Source: DATBGO01 sp963785765 (GTDB lineage Bacteria > Actinomycetota > Actinomycetes > Streptosporangiales > Streptosporangiaceae). Taken from it: DNA of 64,000 nt. A program made the translations under genes and the position numbers. The notes below the pieces were generated by a model, which ran no database searches, was not told the DNA's origin, and worked only from the letters and a program-made list of their open reading frames with translations. The stretch lies in NCBI GenBank assembly GCA_963785765.1, contig CAWAWM010000005.1:403002-467001 (forward strand), in the 5' to 3' direction. Of the stretch, positions 60,614 to 64,000 are shown in pieces (position 1 is the first letter of the stretch; the number at the start of each line of letters is the position of its first letter).

Positions 60614-61963
60614 ATGCAGGACGAGCAAAGGCCGGGCATTTTCGAACCGGACGCTGAAGCAATTCCGGCCGAGGCGCTCACAGCGCTGCAGGCAGGCCGG
60701 CTGCGGTCGCTGATTGACCGGCTGCTGGCCGCGGGCGGGGTGCAGGGCCGCCGGCTCCGGGAGGCCGGCGTGGACAGCGGTCAGGGCGTCACGCTCGAGG
60801 ACCTGCCGCGGCTGCCGATGACCTCCAAGGTCGATCTGTGGGACAGCTATCCGTTCGGGCTGCTGGCCGTGCCGCGTTCCGAGGTGGTCACGGTGCACGG
60901 GTCGAGCGGGACCGGCGGCCGCCCGACGCTGGTCTCCTACACGCGGGCCGACGTGCGGCTGTGGGCGCGGATGTGCGCGCGGGCGCTGGCCGGCGCGGGC
61001 GCCACGACGGACAGCATCGTGCACAACGCCTACGGCTACGGCCTGTTCACCGGCGGCATCGGCATCCACCAGGGCGCGGTCGAACTCGGCGCGATGGTGG
61101 TCCCGGTGTCCGGCGGGATGACGCCGCGGCAGGTCACGCTGATCACGGACTTGCGGCCGGACATCCTGACTTGCACGCCGTCCTACGCGGTGCGGCTGGG
61201 GGAGGCGCTGGCCGCGGCCGGCCGGGGTCCGGGTAGCGGGGCTGGCGGGCTCAGCTTGCGGGCCGGCCTGTTTGGCGCGGAGCCGTGGACGGAGTCCATG
61301 CGGGCCAGGATCGAGGAACTGCTCGGGATCCGCGCCCTGGACATCTACGGGCTGTCTGAGGTCATCGGCCCGGGCGTGGCCGCGGAGTGCCTGGTGGCCG
61401 CGGACGGGCTGCACGTCAACGAGGACCACTTCCTCGTCGAGGCGATCGATCCGGAGACCGGCACGCGGGTGCCCGACGGCACGCCCGGGGAGCTGGTGTT
61501 CACCACCGTGACCAAGGAGGCACTGCCGCTGCTGCGGTACCGCACCGGCGATATCGCGGCGCTGCGGCGGGGGACCTGCGCCTGCGGCCGCACGCTGGTC
61601 AAGATGACCAGGATCACCGGCCGGCGGGACGACATGCTGGTGATCCGGGGCGTCAACGTCTACCCGAGCGAGGTCGAGCGGGTGCTGCTGGCCAATCCGG
61701 CGCTGGCCCCCGACTATCTGGTGGTGGTCGATCACCGGGAGGCTCAGCCCCGGCTGGTGGCGTGCTGCGAATACCGAACGGATTACCAGGGCCAGCTCCC
61801 GGCCGAGCACGAACTCGAGGCGACGCTGCGGGACGAGCTTGGCCTCAGTGTCCGAGTCAACGTGCTGCCGGCCGGGACGGTGCCGCGCAGCGAGGTCGGC
61901 AAGGCGGTCCGGGTCGCGCGGTGGGGGGAGGGGGAGCCGCCGCTGCCTGGGCTGGATGATTAG
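60614..61963 (+). CDS. Phenylacetate-CoA ligase family (PaaK-like) adenylate-forming enzyme
   Basis: A 449-residue acyl-CoA ligase. Visible motifs: PMTSKVDLWDSYPFGLLA, the phosphate-binding loop VTVHGSSGTGGRPTLVSYT, DIYGLSEVIGPGVAAEC, LRYRTGDIAAL and RITGRRDDMLVIRGVNVYPSEVE, with a C-terminal Lys in SEVGKAVRV. The YRTGD and RGVNVYPSEVE motifs are typical of PaaK. No other phenylacetate genes are near, so the acid is unknown; other aryl or sugar-linked acids are possible. ATG 60614 with GGAGG 9 nt upstream. It is divergent from the M48 gene. Confidence 0.88.
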   Translation: MQDEQRPGIFEPDAEAIPAEALTALQAGRLRSLIDRLLAAGGVQGRRLREAGVDSGQGVTLEDLPRLPMTSKVDLWDSYPFGLLAVPRSEVVTVHGSSGTGGRPTLVSYTRADVRLWARMCARALAGAGATTDSIVHNAYGYGLFTGGIGIHQGAVELGAMVVPVSGGMTPRQVTLITDLRPDILTCTPSYAVRLGEALAAAGRGPGSGAGGLSLRAGLFGAEPWTESMRARIEELLGIRALDIYGLSEVIGPGVAAECLVAADGLHVNEDHFLVEAIDPETGTRVPDGTPGELVFTTVTKEALPLLRYRTGDIAALRRGTCACGRTLVKMTRITGRRDDMLVIRGVNVYPSEVERVLLANPALAPDYLVVVDHREAQPRLVACCEYRTDYQGQLPAEHELEATLRDELGLSVRVNVLPAGTVPRSEVGKAVRVARWGEGEPPLPGLDD

Positions 61964-61966
61964 GTT
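61961..61966 (+). promoter_or_regulatory. -10 element upstream of nadD
   Basis: TAGGTT overlaps the PaaK stop (TAG at 61961-61963) and ends 6 nt before an in-frame ATG at 61973. A transcript starting at 61973 could be leaderless from that ATG or use the ATG at 62045. Confidence 0.4.
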
Positions 61967-62044
61967 CAGGACATGGTGACGCGGCCACGGGCTGGGGCAC
62001 GTGACGGGGGTGCAGACGATGGGCCGCACACGACGGGAGCGCAG

Positions 62045-62665
62045 ATGCGGATCGGCGTGATGGGCGGCACCTTCGACCCTATCCATCATGGTCACCTCGT
62101 GGCGGCCAGTGAGGTCGGGCACTTTTTCGAGCTCGACGAAGTCATCTTCGTGCCGACCGGCCGGCCGTGGCAGAAGGAATCGCGGGAGGTCTCGGCACCC
62201 GAGGACCGGTATCTGATGACCGTGATCGCGACGGCGTCGAACCCCCGCTTTTCGGTTAGCAGGGTTGATATCGACCGGCCGGGCGTGACGTACACCATCG
62301 ACACGCTGCGCGATCTGCATGCGGTCCGCGGGCCGGCCGAGTTCTTCTTCATCACCGGGGCTGACGCGCTGCGGCAGCTGATGTGCTGGCAGGACGCCGA
62401 CGAACTGTTCAAACTGGCGCATTTCGTCGGCTGTACCAGGCCCGGGCACCAGCTGAGCGGCGATGGCCTGCCCGACGAGCGGGTGAGCCTGATCGAGATC
62501 CCGGCGCTGGCGATTTCGTCGACCGCCTGCCGGGAGCGGGTCGCGGCCGGTCATCCGATCTGGTACCTGGTCCCGGACGGGATCGTGCAGTACATCGCGA
62601 AACGCAAGCTCTACCACGGGCCGGCACCCGGGCTAGCGATCGGGGCCCGTGCTGACCCGGTCTGA
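62045..62665 (+). CDS. nadD: Nicotinate-nucleotide adenylyltransferase
   Basis: NadD joins ATP and nicotinate mononucleotide to give deamido-NAD in NAD synthesis. The 206-residue product starts MRIGVMGGTFDPIHHGHLVAASE, the nucleotidyltransferase signature with HHGH. FFFITGADALRQLMCWQDADEL and the ISSTACRERVAAG motif (SSTxxR) follow. I chose the ATG at 62045, which has GGGAG 5 nt upstream and the family-typical start. An ATG at 61973, set for leaderless translation, would add 24 residues. It lies before rsfS as usual; proA, common upstream in relatives, is absent. Confidence 0.95.
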   Translation: MRIGVMGGTFDPIHHGHLVAASEVGHFFELDEVIFVPTGRPWQKESREVSAPEDRYLMTVIATASNPRFSVSRVDIDRPGVTYTIDTLRDLHAVRGPAEFFFITGADALRQLMCWQDADELFKLAHFVGCTRPGHQLSGDGLPDERVSLIEIPALAISSTACRERVAAGHPIWYLVPDGIVQYIAKRKLYHGPAPGLAIGARADPV

Positions 62666-62760
62666 GGGGCCGGTCTGCTGGGGCCGGTCCCTGGCCGGGC
62701 CAGTTGGTGCTGCGGAACGAAACGCCGGTGCAGGCGCCTTATTTAGTCAGCGGGCCGGGT

Positions 62761-62766
62761 TACGCT
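62761..62766 (+). promoter_or_regulatory. Candidate -10 for rsfS
   Basis: TACGCT, with a transcript start near 62773 and an ~80-nt leader to the GTG at 62855. No good -35 is visible. Confidence 0.3.
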
Positions 62767-62854
62767 GAACTGGCTTCGTCCTGCACTTAATGGGGACGTG
62801 AGAGTGTGGGAACTTAGGGGCACGGCACAGAGCCGAGGAGGACAAGCAGCACAC

Positions 62855-63271
62855 GTGACAGCCACTGAGAAGGCCGTCGAGCTCGTTGAGATCGCCGCGA
62901 GGGCGGCGGCCGACAAGCTGGCCGCAGACATCATCGCCTATGACGTAAGCGAGCAGCTTGTCATCACAGATGCCTTCCTGCTCTGCTCGGCGTCCAACGA
63001 CCGCCAGGTGAAGGCGATCGTTGACGAGATCGAAGACAAGCTACGCAAAGTCGGCGCCAGGCCGGTCCGGCGCGAGGGCGAGCGCGAGGGCCGCTGGGTC
63101 CTGCTCGACTACCTCGACGTCGTGATTCACGTCCAGCATGCTGAGGAGCGGGTTTTCTACGCGCTCGAGCGGCTCTGGAAGGACTGCCCGCGGATACCGC
63201 TGCCCGAGCCGGTCAGTGCGGGCCGGCCCGCTCCAGGAAGCAATGGCTCCGGCCACCGCGAGTCGCGCTGA
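62855..63271 (+). CDS. rsfS: Ribosomal silencing factor RsfS
   Basis: RsfS binds L14 and keeps ribosomal subunits apart in poor growth. The 138-residue product begins VTATEKAVELVEIAARAAADKL and has the family blocks IIAYDVSEQLVITDAFLLCSASNDRQVKAI and GRWVLLDYLDVVIHVQHAEERVFYALERLWKD. The last ~20 residues are polar and disordered. I chose the GTG at 62855; GGAGG lies ~12 nt upstream. An in-frame start at 62798 would add 19 residues outside the family. The next gene starts 3 bp after the stop. Confidence 0.95.
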   Translation: MTATEKAVELVEIAARAAADKLAADIIAYDVSEQLVITDAFLLCSASNDRQVKAIVDEIEDKLRKVGARPVRREGEREGRWVLLDYLDVVIHVQHAEERVFYALERLWKDCPRIPLPEPVSAGRPAPGSNGSGHRESR

Positions 63272-63273
63272 TC

Positions 63274-64000
63274 ATGTCGGAAGCGGAGCTGGGTCCGGGG
63301 GTCAGCGCGGGGCCAGAAGCGGGGCAGGGCGCTGGGGCAGGTGCCGGGTCGGAGGCCGAACTGGGTACCGCGGCCGTCGGCGCTGGGCCGGAGCGCACCG
63401 GCGGGGGAGGGGTCAAACTGGTGCTCTGGCGGCACGGCCAGACGCGCTGGAATGCAGAGCACCGGTTTCAGGGCCAGAGTGACGTTCCGCTGAACGCCCA
63501 GGGCGACCGTCAGGCGCAGCGGGCAGCCCGGTATCTCGCCGCGCTGCGGCCGCATGCCATCTACTCCTCCGACTTGATGCGTGCGGTCGGCACCGCTGAC
63601 CGGCTGGCGGCGCTGACCGGCGTGGCGGTCCGGCTCGACAAGGACCTGAGGGAGCGCCACGGCGGCTCCTGGGAGGGCCTGACGGATGTCGAGATCAGGA
63701 CCAGGTACCCGGCCGCCTACGCGGCCTGGATACCTCCTGACGGCGAGCCGGTGGCTATGGTGGCCGAGCGTGCCGCTGACGCGTTTGAACGGGTGGCGGA
63801 TAGCCTGGCGGCCGGTTCTCTCGCGGTGGTGGTGAGCCATGGCGCCGCGATCAGCCTGGGAATCTCCCGGCTGCTCGGGCTGCCTGAGAAGGCCCGCGTG
63901 CTCGGCGGCCTGGACAATTGCGCCTGGTCGGTGCTTGGCCGGCGGGCCGGACGCTGGCGGCTGCTTGAGCACAACGTCGGGACGTTGCCGGATCCGGTCG
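63274..64000 (+). CDS. Histidine phosphatase family protein, 3' end cut off
   Basis: The frame is open from ATG 63274 to the window edge (242 codons seen). The first ~45 residues are Gly/Ala/Glu-rich and disordered. The phosphoglycerate-mutase-like domain then shows the RHG motif in LVLWRHGQTRWNAEHRFQGQSDVPL, IYSSDLMRAVGTADRL, LRERHGGSWEGLT and the second catalytic His in VVVSHGAAI. In this position, after rsfS, actinobacteria often have a gpm-like phosphatase acting on small phosphates; one Mycobacterium relative is a glucosyl-3-phosphoglycerate phosphatase, and the substrate here is open. Confidence 0.88.
   Translation, partial: MSEAELGPGVSAGPEAGQGAGAGAGSEAELGTAAVGAGPERTGGGGVKLVLWRHGQTRWNAEHRFQGQSDVPLNAQGDRQAQRAARYLAALRPHAIYSSDLMRAVGTADRLAALTGVAVRLDKDLRERHGGSWEGLTDVEIRTRYPAAYAAWIPPDGEPVAMVAERAADAFERVADSLAAGSLAVVVSHGAAISLGISRLLGLPEKARVLGGLDNCAWSVLGRRAGRWRLLEHNVGTLPDPV

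Noticed and set aside
60575..62617. Upstream extension of the M48 protease frame to 1019 codons
   Set aside because: The added part lies antisense to the PaaK-like gene and nadD. The leaderless start at 60574 fits the family.
1..64000. tRNA, rRNA, CRISPR arrays, insertion sequences, phage genes
   Set aside because: I looked for cloverleaf ends, direct repeats with spacers, transposase motifs and terminal inverted repeats and found none. The tandem repeats have no spacers.

Overview
The window is high-GC actinobacterial chromosome. The organism looks like a Streptosporangiales- or Frankia-type actinomycete, but the sequence alone does not fix the genus. Supporting signs are heavy use of GTG and TTG starts, promoters whose -10 box lies 6-8 nt before the start codon, an rne/rplU/rpmA/obgE block beside mreBCD-mrdA-rodA, and the TIGR03960/DUF2344 gene pair.

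Left half (1-28.8 kb) is mostly conserved housekeeping DNA on the + strand. In order: a cut-off HdeD-like membrane gene (-), tig, clpP1, clpP2, clpX (protein quality control), valS, folC, a DUF4233 gene, the rod-shape operon mreB-mreC-mreD-mrdA-rodA, a convergent DUF1707 gene and TSUP permease (-), a radical-SAM/DUF2344 pair, rne, rplU, rpmA and obgE. MreD carries an unusual Arg/Gly/Ser-rich tail of about 420 residues.

Middle (28.9-50 kb) is an accessory block for cell-wall and extracellular polysaccharide (EPS) work, lying between obgE and nadD where many actinobacteria have proBA. It holds a lytic transglycosylase-like protein, a double methyltransferase-like protein, a flavoprotein, a secreted protein with two NodB-like domains, a glycosyltransferase with a short nucleotide-sugar dehydrogenase-like protein, an ATP-grasp protein with a cytoplasmic deacetylase-like protein, and a Wzx/Wzy-like set. 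That set has an oxidoreductase, a DegT aminotransferase and a hexapeptide acyltransferase, which together resemble 3-acetamido-sugar synthesis; a priming phosphosugar transferase; a MurJ-type flippase; a polymerase; and a Wzc-like protein with a defective P-loop.

Right part (50-59 kb) is regulatory: three NarL/LuxR-type response regulators and two histidine kinases on the - strand, divergent from a 1370-residue STAND-type NTPase with 18 tetratricopeptide repeats. Housekeeping then resumes (59.5-64 kb) with an M48 protease, a phenylacetate-CoA-ligase-like gene, nadD, rsfS and a histidine phosphatase cut by the window end.

The two signals I rate highest are (1) a 15-bp box, TACGYC-N3-TGGGGG, found only in intergenic DNA beside cell-wall, EPS and signalling genes, three times 23-24 nt upstream of a plausible -10; and (2) a recurring habit of short tandem repeats at or just past stop codons. 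Several conserved genes (valS, folC, rne, the murJ-like gene and perhaps the Wzc-like gene) are broken by one-base shifts. These look like sequence errors rather than gene death. I see no tRNA, rRNA, CRISPR array, insertion sequence or phage gene.
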